The notes beneath the pieces are model-generated. The model worked only from the letters and a program-made list of their open reading frames with translations, searched no databases and was not told where the DNA came from. DNA of 64,000 bases from Megachile rotundata (taxonomy: Eukaryota; Arthropoda; Insecta; Hymenoptera; Megachilidae), in the NCBI RefSeq assembly GCF_050947335.1, contig NW_027473506.1, positions 124,001-188,000 of the forward strand, given 5' to 3'. Below are positions 13,001 to 25,766 of the stretch, piece by piece. The position numbers and the translations under genes are program-made. How positions within the stretch are numbered: position 1 is the first letter of the stretch; every line of letters starts with the position of its first letter.

Positions 13001-13640
13001 AATGAGTATAGTAATTGGCGTTCTGTCGATCATATAAGCACAATATGGCTAATAATATGAGTTAGATTGATAATAATAAGAGCAATAAGTATAGTAATTG
13101 TCGTTCTATCGATCATATAAGCATAATATGGCTAATAATATGAGTTAGGTTGATAATAATAAGAGTAATAAGTATAGTAATTGTCGTTCTATCGATCACA
13201 TAAGCATAATATGGCTAATAATATGAGTTAGATTGATAACAATAAGAGTAATGAGTATAGTAATTGGCGTTCTGTCGATCATATAAGCATAATATGGTTA
13301 GTAATATGAGTTAGATTGATAATAGTGAGTGTAATAAGTATAGTAATTGTCGTTCTCCCGATCATATAAGCATAAAATGGCTAATAATATGAGTTAGATT
13401 GATAATAGTAAGAGTAATGAGTATAGTAATTGTCGTTCTATCGATCATATAAGCATAATATGGCTAATAATATGAGTTAGGTTGATAATAATAAGAGTAA
13501 TAAGTATAGTAATTGTCGTTCTATCGATCATATAAGCATAGTATGGCTAATAATATGAGTTAGATTGATAATAATAAGAGTAATAAGTATAGTAATTGTC
13601 GTTCTATCGATCACATAAGCATAATATGGCTAATAATATT
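10099..13640 (+). repeat. Domain I satellite, 4-5-monomer cycles
   Basis: The cycle of GTTAGTG, GTGAGTG with CCCG, GTAAGAG and GTATGAG monomers is most regular here. AGTATGAGTAATG marks one position and occurs at 10108, 10938, 11436 and 12183, that is 10, 6 and 9 monomers apart, so the cycle has been expanded and contracted in whole monomers. The segment from about 13.1 to 13.7 kb matches about 3.4-4.1 kb closely, including the rare GGTTAGTAATATG near 3607 and 13296. The last CCCG-type monomers I could find lie near 13.36 kb. One monomer, at 12892-12953, is shortened. Confidence 0.85.
12892..12953 (+). repeat. Truncated 62-bp monomer
   Basis: This copy lacks 21 bp. GGCTAATAGTATGAGTAATG takes the place of the usual GGCTAATA, 21 missing bases, then GTATGAGTAATG. 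The deleted piece ran between two TAATA motifs, which fits slippage or repair across that microhomology. It is the shortest monomer I found and the only clear large internal deletion in the array. Confidence 0.85.
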
Positions 13641-14317
13641 AGTTAGATTGATAATAGTTAGTGTAATAAGTATAGTAATTGACGTTCTGTCGATCATAGA
13701 AGCATAATATGGTTAATAATATGAGTTAGATTGATAATAGTGAGTGTAATAAGTATAGTAATTGTCGTTCTCTCGATCATATAAGCATAAAATGGCTAAT
13801 AATATGAGTTAGATTGATAGTAGTAAGAGTAATGAGTATAGTAATTGTCGTTCTAGCGATCATATAAGCGTATATGGCTAATAAGCTGAGTTAGATTGAT
13901 AATAATAAGAGTAGTGAGCATAGTAATTGTCGTTCTATCGATCATATAAGCATAGTATGGCTAATAATATGAGTTAGATTGATAATAATAAGAGTAAAAA
14001 CTATAGTAATTGTCGTTCAATCGATCATATAAGCATAATGTGGCTAATAATACGAGTTAGATTGAAAATAATAAGAGTAGTGAGCATAGAAATTGTCGAT
14101 CTCTCGATCATATAAGCATAAAATGGCTCATAATATGAGTTAGATTGATAATAGTAAGAGTAATGAGTATAGTAATTGTCGTTCTATCGATCATATAAGC
14201 ATAATATGGCTAATAATATGAGTTAGATTGATAATAGTTAGTGTATTAAGTATAGTAATTGTCGTTCTGTCGATCATATAAGCATAATATGGCTAATAAT
14301 ATGAGTTAGATTGATAA
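13641..14317 (+). repeat. Duplicated block, offset 2155 bp, copy 1
   Basis: CATAGAAG at 13695 recurs at 15850, and the neighbouring variants follow in the same order: GACGTTCTGTCG, TTCTCTCG with AAAATGG, TTCTAGCG with AAGCGTATATGG, GAGTAAAAACTATAG, AATACGAGTTAG, and AGAAATTGTCGATCTCTCG. The offset is 26 monomers less three bases. The copies part near 14317/16472, where ACAATAAGAG faces ATATGAGC. This block opens domain II: TCCCGATC no longer appears and TTCTCTCG takes its place. Confidence 0.85.
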
Positions 14318-14473
14318 CAATAAGAGTAATGAGTATAGTAATTGTCGTCCTATCGATCATATAAGCAGAATATGGCTAATAATATGAGTTAGATTGATAA
14401 TAATATGAGCAATAAGTATAGTAATTGTCGTTCTATCGATCACATAAGCATAATATGGCTAATAATATGAGTT

Positions 14474-15156
14474 AGATTGATAATAATAAGAGTGGTGAGC
14501 ATAGTAATTGTCGTTCCATCGATCATATAAGCATAGTATGGCTAATAATATGAGTTTGATTGATAATAATAGGAGTAATAAGTATAGTAATTATCGTTCC
14601 ATCGATCATACAAGCATAATGTGGCTAATAATATGAGTTAGATTGATAATAATAAAAGAAATAAGTATAGTAATTATCGTTCTACCGATCATATAAGCAT
14701 AATATGGCTAATAATATGAGTTAGATTGATAATAGTTAGTGTAATAAGTATAGTAATTGTCGTTCTGTCGATCATATAAGCATAATATGGCTAATAATAT
14801 GAGTTAGATTGATAATAGTGAGTGTAATAAGTATAGTAATTGTAGTTCTATTGATCATATAAGCATAATATGATTAATAATATGAGTTAGATTGATAATA
14901 TTAAGAGTAATAAGTATAGAAATTATCGTTCTACCGATCATATAAGCATATATGGCTAATAATATGAGATAGATTGATAATAATAAGAGTAGTGAGCATA
15001 GTAATTGTCGTTCTATCGATCATATAAGCATAGTATGGCTAATAATAAGAGTTAGATTGATAATAATAAGAGTAAAAACTATAGTAATTGTCGTTCTATC
15101 GATCATATAAGCATAATATGGCTAATAATATGAGTTAGATTGATAATAATAAGAGT
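14474..15156 (+). repeat. Duplicated block, offset 5060 bp, copy 1
   Basis: AGTGGTGAGC at 14491 recurs at 19551, and AATAATAAGAG at 15041 recurs at 20101. Between them the order GAGTTTGATTG, AGGAGTAATAAG, TTATCGTTCCATCG, CATACAAGCATAATGTGG, GAAATAAG, TTCTACCG and ATGATTAATAAT is kept. The two copies diverge at 15157/20217 (GAGTAATG against GAGTAGTG). The offset is 61 monomers less three bases; AGCATATATGG monomers in this block are one base short. Confidence 0.83.
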
Positions 15157-18100
15157 AATGAGTATAGTAATTGTCGTCCTATCGATCACATAAGCATAAT
15201 ATGGCTAATAATATGAGTTTGATTGATAATAATAGGAGTAATAAGTATAGTAATTGTCGTTCTATCGATCATATAAGCATAGTATGGCTAATAATATGAG
15301 TTAGATTGATAATAATGAGAGTAATAAGTAGAGTAATTGTCGTTCTATCGATCATATGAGCATAATATGGCTAATAATATGAGTTAGATTGATAATAATA
15401 AGAGTAATAAGTATAGTAGTTGTCGTTCTATCGGTTATATAACCATAATATGGCTAATAATATGAGTTAGATTGATAATAATAAGAGTAATGAGTATAGT
15501 AATGTCGTCCTATCGATCATATGAGCATAATATGGCTAGTAATATGAGTTAGATTGATAATAATAAGAGTAATAAGCATAGTAATTGTCGTTCTATCAGT
15601 CATATAACCATAATATGGCTAATAGTATGAGTTAGATTGATAATAATAAGAGTAATAAGTATAGTAATTGTCGTTCTATCGGTCATATAACCATAATATG
15701 GCTAATAGTATGAGTTAGATTGATAATAATGAGAGTAATAGGTATAGTAATTGTCGTTCTATCGATCATATAAGCATAATATGGCTAATAATATGTGTTA
15801 GATTGATAATAGTTAGTGTAATAAGTATAGTAATTGACGTTCTGTCGATCATAGAAGCATAATATGGTTAATAATATGAGTTAGATTGATAATAGTGAGT
15901 GTAATAAGTATAGTAATTGTCGTTCTCTCGATCATATAAGCATAAAATGGCTAATAATATGAGTTAGATTGATAGTAGTAAGAGTAATGAGTATAGTAAT
16001 TGTCGTTCTAGCGATCATATAAGCGTATATGGCTAGTAATATGAGTTAGATTGATAATAATAAGAGTAGTGAGCATAGTAATTGTCGTTCTATCGATCAT
16101 ATAAGCATAGTATGGCTAATAATATGAGTTAGATTGATAATAATAAGAGTAAAAACTATAGTAATTGTCGTTCAATCGATCATATAAGCATAATGTGGCT
16201 AATAATACGAGTTAGATTGAAAATAATAAGAGTAGTGAGCATAGAAATTGTCGATCTCTCGATCATATAAGCATAAAATGGCTCATAATATGAGTTAGAT
16301 TGATAATAGTAAGAGTAATGAGTATAGTAATTGTCGTTCTATCGATCATATAAGCATAATATGGCTAATAATATGAGTTAGATTGATAATAGTTAGTGTA
16401 TTAAGTATAGTAATTGTCGTTCTGTCGATCATATAAGCATAATATGGCTAATAATATGAGTTAGATTGATAATAATATGAGCAATAAGTATAGTAATTGT
16501 CGTTCTATGGATCACATAAGCATAATATGGCTAATAATATGAGTTAGATTGATAATAATAAAAGTGGTGAGTATAGTAATTGTCGTTCTATCGATCATAT
16601 AAGCATAATATGGCTAATAATATGAGTTAGATTGATAATAATAAGAGTAGTGAGTATAGTAATTGTCGTTCTATCGATCATATAAGCATAATATGGCTAA
16701 TAATATGAGTTAGATTGATAATAGTTAGTGTATTAAGTATAGTAATTGTCGTTCTATCGATCATATAAGCATAATATGGCTAATAATATGAGTTAGATTG
16801 ATAATAATAAGAGTAGTGAGCATAGTAATTGTCGTACTATCGATCACATAAGCATAATATGTCTAATAATATTAGTTAGATTGATAATAATAAGAGTAGT
16901 GAGTATAGTAATTGTCGTTCTATCGATCATATAAGCATAATATGGCTAATAATATGAGTTAGATTGATAATAATAAGAGTAATGAGTATAGTAATTGGCG
17001 TTCTGTCGATCATATAAGCACAATATGGCTAATAATATGAGTTAGGTTGATAATAATAAGAGCAATAAGTATAGTAATTGTCGTTCTATCGATCATATAA
17101 GCATAATATGGCTAATAATATGAGTTAGATTGATAATAGTGAGTGTAAGAAGTATAGCAATTGTAGTTCTATTGCTCATATAAGCATAATATGATTAATA
17201 ATATGAGTTTGATTGATAATAATAAGAGTAATAAGTATTGTAATTGTCGTTCTATCGGTCATATAACCATAATATGGCTAATAATATGAGTTCGATTGAT
17301 AATAATAAGAGTAGTGAGCATAGTAATTGTCGTTCCATCGATCATATAAGCATAGTATGGCTAATAATATGAGTTTGATTGATAATAATAGGAGTAATAA
17401 GTATAGTAATTGTCGTTCTATCGATCACATAAGCATAATATGGCTAATAATATGAGTTAGATTGATAATAATAAGAGTAATGAGTATAGTAATTGTCGTT
17501 CTATCGATCATATAAGCATAATATGGCTAATAATATGAGTTAGATTGATAATAATAAGAGTAATAAGTATAGTAATTGTCGTTCTATCGGTCATATAACC
17601 ATAATATGGCTAATAGTATGAGTTAGACTGATAATAATGAGAGTAATAAGTATAGTAATTGTCGTTCTATCGATCATATAAGCATAATATGGCTAATAAT
17701 ATGAGTTCGATTGATAATAATAAGAGTAATGAGTATAGTAATTGTCGTCCTATCGATCATATGAGCATAATATGGCTAGTAATATGAGTTAGATTGATAA
17801 TAATAAGAGTAATAAGCATAGTAATTGTCGTTCTATCGGTCATATAACCATAGTATGGCTAATAATATGAGTTAGATTGATAATAATGAGAGTAGTAAGT
17901 AAAGTAATTGTCGTTCTATCGATCATATAAGCATAATATGGCTAATAATATGAGTTAGATTGATAATAATAAGAGTAATAAGTATAGTAATTGTCGTTCT
18001 ATCGGTCATATAACCATAATATGGCTAATAATATGAGTTAGATTGATAATAATGAGAGTAATAAGTAGAGTAATTGTCGTTCTATCGATCATATAAGCAT

Positions 18101-19544
18101 AATATGGCTAATAATATGAGTTAGATTGATAATAATAAGAGTAATAAGTATATTAATTGTCGTTAGATCGATCATATAAGCATAATATGGCTAATAATAT
18201 GAGTTAGATTGATAATAATAAGAGTAATGAGTATAGTAATTGCCGTCCTATCGATCATATAAGCATAATATGGCTAATAATATGAGTTAGATTGATAATA
18301 ATAAGAGTAATGAGTATACTAATTGTCGTCCTATCGATCATGTAAGCATAATATGGCTAATAATATGAGTTAGATTGATAATAATAAGAGTAATGAGTAT
18401 AGTAATTGTCGTCCTATCGATCATATAAGCAGAATATGGCTAATAATATGAGTTAGATTGATAATAATATGAGCAATAAGTATAGTAATTGTCGTTCTAT
18501 CGATCACATAAGCATAATGTGGCTAATAATATGAGTTAGATTGATAATAATAAGAGTAATGAGCATAGTAATTGCCGTTCCATCGATCATATAAGCATAG
18601 TATGGCTAATAATATGAGTTTGATTGATAGTAATAGGAGTAATAAGTATAGTAATTGTCGTTCTATCGATCACATAAGCATAATATGGCTAATAATATGA
18701 GTTAAATTGATAATAATAAGAGTAATGAGTATAGTAGTTGTAGTTCTATCGATCATGTCTGCATAATATGGTTAATAATAAGAGCTAGATTGATAATAAC
18801 AAGAGTGATAAGTATAGTAATTGTCGTTCTATCGATCATATAAGCATAACATGGCTAATAATATGAGTTAGATTGATAATAGTTAGTGTAATAAGTATAG
18901 TAATTGACGTTCTGTCGATCATATAAGCATAATATGGTTAATAATATGAGTTAGATTGATAATAGTGAGTGTAATAAGTATAGTAATTGTCGTTCTCTCG
19001 ATCATATAAGCATAAAATGGCTAATAATATGAGTTAGATTGATAGTAGTAAGAGTAATGAGTATAGTAATTGTCGTTCTATTGATCACATAAGCATAATA
19101 TGGCTAATAATATGAGTTAGATTGATAATAATAAGAGTAATAAGTATAGAAATTGTCGTTCTATCGATCATATAAGCATAGTATGGCTAATAATATGAGT
19201 TGGATTGATAATAATCAGAGTAAAAAGTATAGTAATTGTCGTTCTATCGATCATATAAGCATAATATGGCTAATAATATGAGTTAGATTGATAATAGTGA
19301 GTGTAAGAAGTATAGTAATTGTAGTTCTATTGCTCATATAAGCATAATATGATTAATAATATGAGTTTGATTGATAATAATAAGAGTAATAAGTATTGTA
19401 ATTGTCGTTCTATCGGTCATATAACCATAATATGGCTAATAATATGAGTTCGATTGATAACAATAAGAGTAGTGAGCATAGTAATTGTCGTTCCATCGAT
19501 CATATAAGCATAGTATGGCTAATAATATGAGTTTGATTGATAAT
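15049..19544 (+). repeat. Segmental duplication, about 6.06-kb offset, copy 1
   Basis: Landmarks repeat 6056 bp later: GAGTAAAAACT at about 15070 and 21126, AATGTCGTCC (one base short) at 15501 and 21557, CATAGAAG at 15850 and 21906, and AAGAGTGATA at 18801 and 24857. After about 19080 the offset becomes 6222. Here copy 1 joins GTCGTTCTA directly to TTGATCACAT, while copy 2 has 166 bp more, exactly two monomers. The match ends near 19544. The block includes CATATAACCATAA monomers and, near its right end, the first GTCTGCAT monomer of the window (18757). Confidence 0.88.
15796..16472 (+). repeat. Duplicated block, offset 2155 bp, copy 2
   Basis: This is the second copy of the block at 13641-14317. 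It carries a few differences, such as GGCTAGTAATATGAG near 16031 where copy 1 has GGCTAATAAGCTGAG, and GTGTTAG for GAGTTAG or TAGTTAG at the left edge. It lies inside the 6056-bp segmental duplication, so a third copy sits at about 21852-22528. Confidence 0.83.
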
Positions 19545-20216
19545 AATAAGAGTGGTGAGCATAGTAATTGTCGTTCCATCGATCATATAAGCATAGTATG
19601 GCTAATAATATGAGTTTGATTGATAATAATAGGAGTAATAAGTATAGTAATTATCGTTCCATCGATCATACAAGCATAATGTGGCTAATAATATGAGTTA
19701 GATTGATAATAATAAGAGAAATAAGTATAGTAATTATCGTTCTACCGATCATATAAGCATAATATGGCTAATAATATGAGTTAGATTGATAATAGTTAGT
19801 GTAATAAGTATAGTAATTGTCGTTCTGTCGATCATATAAGCATAATATGGCTAATAATATGAGTTAGATTGATAATAGTGAGTGTAATAAGTATAGTAAT
19901 TGTAGTTCTATTGATCATATAAGCATAATATGATTAATAATATGAGTTAGATTGATAATATTAAGAGTAATAAGTATAGAAATTATCGTTCTACCGATCA
20001 TATAAGCATATATGGCTAATAATATGAGATAGATTGATAATAATAAGAGTAGTGAGCATAGTAATTGTCGTTCTATCGATCATATAAGCATAGTATGGCT
20101 AATAATAAGAGTTAGATTGATAATAATAAGAGTAAAAACTGTAGTAATTGTCGTTCTATCGATCATATAAGCATAATATGGCTAGTAATATGAGTTAGAT
20201 TGATAATAATAAGAGT
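19534..20216 (+). repeat. Duplicated block, offset 5060 bp, copy 2
   Basis: This is the partner of 14474-15156. It begins where the larger 6056-bp duplication stops matching (near 19544). It carries small changes such as ACTGTAGTAATTG for ACTATAGTAATTG near 20139 and GGCTAGTAATATG near 20181. Confidence 0.82.
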
Positions 20217-21104
20217 AGTGAGCATAGAAATTGTCGATCTCTCGATCATATAAGCATAAAATGGCTCATAATATGAGTTAGATTGATGATAGTAAGAGTA
20301 ATGGGTATAGTAATTGTCGTTCTATCGATCATATAAGCATAATATGGCTAATAATATGAGTTAGATTGATAATAGTTAGTGTATTAAGTATAGTAATTGT
20401 CGTTCTATCGATCATATAAGCATAATATGGCTAATAATATAAGTTAGATTGATAATAGTTAGTGTATTAAGTATAGTAATTGTCGTTCTGTCGATCATAT
20501 AAGCATAATATGGCTAATAATAAGAGTTAGATTGATAACAATAAGAGTAATGAGTACAGTAATTGTCGTCCTATCGATCATATAAGCAGAATATGGCTAA
20601 TAATATGAGTTAGATTGATAATAATATGAGCAGTAAGTATAGTAATTGTCGTTCTATGGATCACATAAGCATAATATGGCTAATAATATGAGTTAGATTG
20701 ATAATAATAAAAGTGGTGAGCATAGTTATTGTCGTTCCATCGATCATATAAGCATAGTATGGCTAATAATATGAGTTTGATTGATAATAATAGGAGTAAT
20801 AAGTATAGTAATTGTCGTTCTATCGATCACATAAGCATAATATGGCTAATAATATGAGTCAAATTGATAATAATAAGAGTAATGAGTATAGTAGTTGTAG
20901 TTCTATCGATCATGTCTGCATAATATGGTTAATAATATGAGCTAGATTGATAATAACAAGAGTAATAGGTATAGTAATTGTAGTTCTATCGATCATATAA
21001 GCATAATGTGGCTAATAATATTAGTTAGATTGATAATAATAAGAGTTGTGAGTATAGTAATTGTCGTTCTATCGATCATATAAGCATAATATGGCTAATA
21101 ATAT
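20217..21104 (+). repeat. Satellite linker between large duplications
   Basis: About eleven monomers separate the 5060-bp-offset block from copy 2 of the 6056-bp duplication. They carry AGAAATTGTCGATCTCTCG, two GTTAGTGTATTAAG monomers in a row, TAAGCAGAATATGG, AAAGTGGTGAG, and a GTCTGCAT monomer near 20928 followed by GAGCTAGATTG. The order resembles parts of 14.0-14.6 kb and 57.7-58.3 kb, but no long single-offset match was established. No gene is seen. Confidence 0.75.
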
Positions 21105-24100
21105 GAGTTAGATTGATAATAATAAGAGTAAAAACTATAGTAATTGTCGTTCTATCGATCATATAAGCATAATATGGCTAATAATATGAGTTAGATTGAT
21201 AATAATAAGAGTAATGAGTATAGTAATTGTCGTCCTATCGATCACATAAGCATAATATGGCTAATAATATGAGTTTGATTGATAATAATAGGAGTAATAA
21301 GTATAGTAATTGTCGTTCTATCGATCATATAAGCATAGTATGGCTAATAATATGAGTTAGATTGATAATAATGAGAGTAATAAGTAGAGTAATTGTCGTT
21401 CTATCGATCATATGAGCATAATATGGCTAATAATATGAGTTAGATTGATAATAATAAGAGTAATAAGTATAGTAGTTGTCGTTCTATCGGTTATATAACC
21501 ATAATATGGCTAATAATATGAGTTAGATTGATAATAATAAGAGTAATGAGTATAGTAATGTCGTCCTATCGATCATATGAGCATAATATGGCTAGTAATA
21601 TGAGTTAGATTGATAATAATAAGAGTAATAAGCATAGTAATTGTCGTTCTATCAGTCATATAACCATAATATGGCTAATAGTATGAGTTAGATTGATAAT
21701 AATAAGAGTAATAAGTATAGTAATTGTCGTTCTATCGGTCATATAACCATATTATGGCTAATAGTATGAGTTAGATTGATAATAATGAGAGTAATAGGTA
21801 TAGTAATTGTCGTTCTATCGATCATATAAGCATAATATGGCTAATAATATGTGTTAGATTGATAATAGTTAGTGTAATAAGTATAGTAATTGACGTTCTG
21901 TCGATCATAGAAGCATAATATGGTTAATAATATGAGTTAGATTGATAATAGTGAGTGTAATAAGTATAGTAATTGTCGTTCTCTCGATCATATAAGCATA
22001 AAATGGCTAATAATATGAGTTAGATTGATAGTAGTAAGAGTAATGAGTATAGTAATTGTCGTTCTAGCGATCATATAAGCGTATATGGCTAATAATATGA
22101 GTTAGATTGATAATAATAAGAGTAGTGAGCATAGTAATTGTCGTTCTATCGATCATATAAGCATAGTATGGCTAATAATATGAGTTAGATTGATAATAAT
22201 AAGAGTAAAAACTATAGTAATTGTCGTTCAATCGATCATATAAGCATAATGTGGCTAATAATACGAGTTAGATTGAAAATAATAAGAGTAGTGAGCATAG
22301 AAATTGTCGATCTCTCGATCATATAAGCATAAAATGGCTCATAATATGAGTTAGATTGATAATAGTAAGAGTAATGAGTATAGTAATTGTCGTTCTATCG
22401 ATCATATAAGCATAATATGGCTAATAATATGAGTTAGATTGATAATAGTTAGTGTATTAAGTATAGTAATTGTCGTTCTGTCGATCATATAAGCATAATA
22501 TGGCTAATAATATGAGTTAGATTGATAATAATATGAGCAACAAGTATAGTAATTGTCGTTCTATGGATCACATAAGCATAATATGGCTAATAATATGAGT
22601 TAGATTGATAATAATAAAAGTGGTGAGTATAGTAATTGTCGTTCTATCGATCATATAAGCATAATATGGCTAATAATATGAGTTAGATTGATAATAATAA
22701 GAGTAGTGAGTATAGTAATTGTCGTTCTATCGATCATATAAGCATAATATGGCTAATAATATGAGTTAGATTGATAATAGTTAGTGTATTAAGTATAGTA
22801 ATTGTCGTTCTATCGATCATATAAGCATAATATGGCTAATAATATGAGTTAGATTGATAATAATAAGAGTAGTGAGCATAGTAATTGTCGTACTATCGAT
22901 CACATAAGCATAATATGTCTAATAATATTAGTTAGATTGATAATAATAAGAGTAGTGAGTATAGTAATTGTCGTTCTATCGATCATATAAGCATAATATG
23001 GCTAATAATATGAGTTAGATTGATAATAATAAGAGTAATGAGTATAGTAATTGGCGTTCTGTCGATCATATAAGCACAATATGGCTAATAATATGAGTTA
23101 GGTTGATAATAATAAGAGCAATAAGTATAGTAATTGTCGTTCTATCGATCATATAAGCATAATATGGCTAATAATATGAGTTAGATTGATAATAGTGAGT
23201 GTAAGAAGTATAGCAATTGTAGTTCTATTGCTCATATAAGCATAATATGATTAATAATATGAGTTTGATTGATAATAATAAGAGTAATAAGTATTGTAAT
23301 TGTCGTTCTATCGGTCATATAACCATAATATGGCTAATAATATGAGTTCGATTGATAATAATAAGAGTAGTGAGCATAGTAATTGTCGTTCCATCGATCA
23401 TATAAGCATAGTATGGCTAATAATATGAGTTTGATTGATAATAATAGGAGTAATAAGTATAGTAATTGTCGTTCTATCGATCACATAAGCATAATATGGC
23501 TAATAATATGAGTTAGATTGATAATAATAAGAGTAATGAGTATAGTAATTGTCGTTCTATCGATCATATAAGCATAATATGGCTAATAATATGAGTTAGA
23601 TTGATAATAATAAGAGTAATAAGTATAGTAATTGTCGTTCTATCGGTCATATAACCATAATATGGCTAATTGTATGAGTTAGATTGATAATAATGAGAGT
23701 AATAAGTATAGTAATTGTCGTTCTATCGATCATATAAGCATAATATGGCTAATAATATGAGTTCGATTGATAATAATAAGAGTAATGAGTATAGTAATTG
23801 TCGTCCTATCGATCATATGAGCATAATATGGCTAGTAATATGAGTTAGATTGATAATAATAAGAGTAATAAGCATAGTAATTGTCGTTCTATCGGTCATA
23901 TAACCATAGTATGGCTAATAATATGAGTTAGATTGATAATAATGAGAGTAGTAAGTAAAGTAATTGTCGTTCTATCGATCATATAAGCATAATATGGCTA
24001 ATAATATGAGTTAGATTGATAATAATAAGAGTAATAAGTATAGTAATTGTCGTTCTATCGGTCATATAACCATAATATGGCTAATAATATGAGTTAGATT

Positions 24101-25766
24101 GATAATAATGAGAGTAATAAGTAGAGTAATTGTCGTTCTATCGATCATATAAGCATAATATGGCTAATAATATGAGTTAGATTGATAATAATAAGAGTAA
24201 TAAGTATATTAATTGTCGTTAGATCGATCATATAAGCATAATATGGCTAATAATATGAGTTAGATTGATAATAATAAGAGTAATGAGTATAGTAATTGTC
24301 GTCCTATCGATCATATAAGCATAATATGGCTAATAATATGAGTTAGATTGATAATAATAAGAGTAATGAGTATACTAATTGTCGTCCTATCGATCATGTA
24401 AGCATAATATGGCTAATAATATGAGTTAGATTGATAATAATAAGAGTAATGAGTATAGTAATTGTCGTCCTATCGATCATATAAGCAGAATATGGCTAAT
24501 AATATGAGTTAGATTGATAATAATATGAGTAATAAGTATAGTAATTGTCGTTCTATCGATCACATAAGCATAATGTGGCTAATAATATGAGTTAGATTGA
24601 TAATAATAAGAGTAATGAGCATAGTAATTGCCGTTCCATCGATCATATAAGCATAGTATGGCTAATAATATGAGTTTGATTGATAGTAATAGGAGTAATA
24701 AGTATAGTAATTGTCGTTCTATCGATCACATAAGCATAATATGGCTAATAATATGAGTTAAATTGATAATAATAAGAGTAATGAGTATAGTAGTTGTAGT
24801 TCTATCGATCATGTCTGCATAATATGGTTAATAATAAGAGCTAGATTGATAATAACAAGAGTGATAAGTATAGTAATTGTCGTTCTATCGATCATATAAG
24901 CATAACATGGCTAATAATATGAGTTAGATTGATAATAGTTAGTGTAATAAGTATAGTAATTGACGTTCTGTCGATCATATAAGCATAATATGGTTAATAA
25001 TATGAGTTAGATTGATAATAGTGAGTGTAATAAGTATAGTAATTGTCGTTCTCTCGATCATATAAGCATAAAATGGCTAATAATATGAGTTAGATTGATA
25101 GTAGTAAGAGTAATGAGTATAGTAATTGTCGTTCTATCGATCATATAAGCATAATTAGGCTAATAATATGAGTTAGGTTGATAATAATAAGAGTAATAAG
25201 TATAGTAATTGTCGTTCTATCGATCATATAAGCATAGTATGGCTAATAATATGAGTTAGATTGATAATAATCAGAGTAAAAAGTATAGTAATTGTCGTTC
25301 TATTGATCACATAAGCATAATATGGCTAATAATATGAGTTAGATTGATAATAATAAGAGTAATAAGTATAGAAATTGTCGTTCTATCGATCATATAAGCA
25401 TAGTATGGCTAATAATATGAGTTGGATTGATAATAATCAGAGTAAAAAGTATAGTAATTGTCGTTCTATCGATCATATAAGCATAATATGGCTAATAATA
25501 TGAGTTAGATTGATAATAGTGAGTGTAAGAAGTATAGTAATTGTAGTTCTATTGCTCATATAAGCATAATATGATTAATAATATGAGTTTGATTGATAAT
25601 AATAAGAGTAATAAGTATTGTAATTGTCGTTCTATCGGTCATATAACCATAATATGGCTAATAATATGAGTTCGATTGATAACAATAAGAGTAGTGAGCA
25701 TAGTAATTGTCGTTCCATCGATCATATAAGCATAGTATGGCTAATAATATGAGTTTGATTGATAAT
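21105..25766 (+). repeat. Segmental duplication, about 6.06-kb offset, copy 2
   Basis: This is the second copy of 15049-19544, longer by the 166 bp retained near 25140-25300. It contains the variant ATAATTAGGC near 25151, which is absent from copy 1 because that pair of monomers is missing there. Its right part, from about 23735, is also the left part of the next duplication (offset 6473 to 6888), so the two events overlap. Confidence 0.87.
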
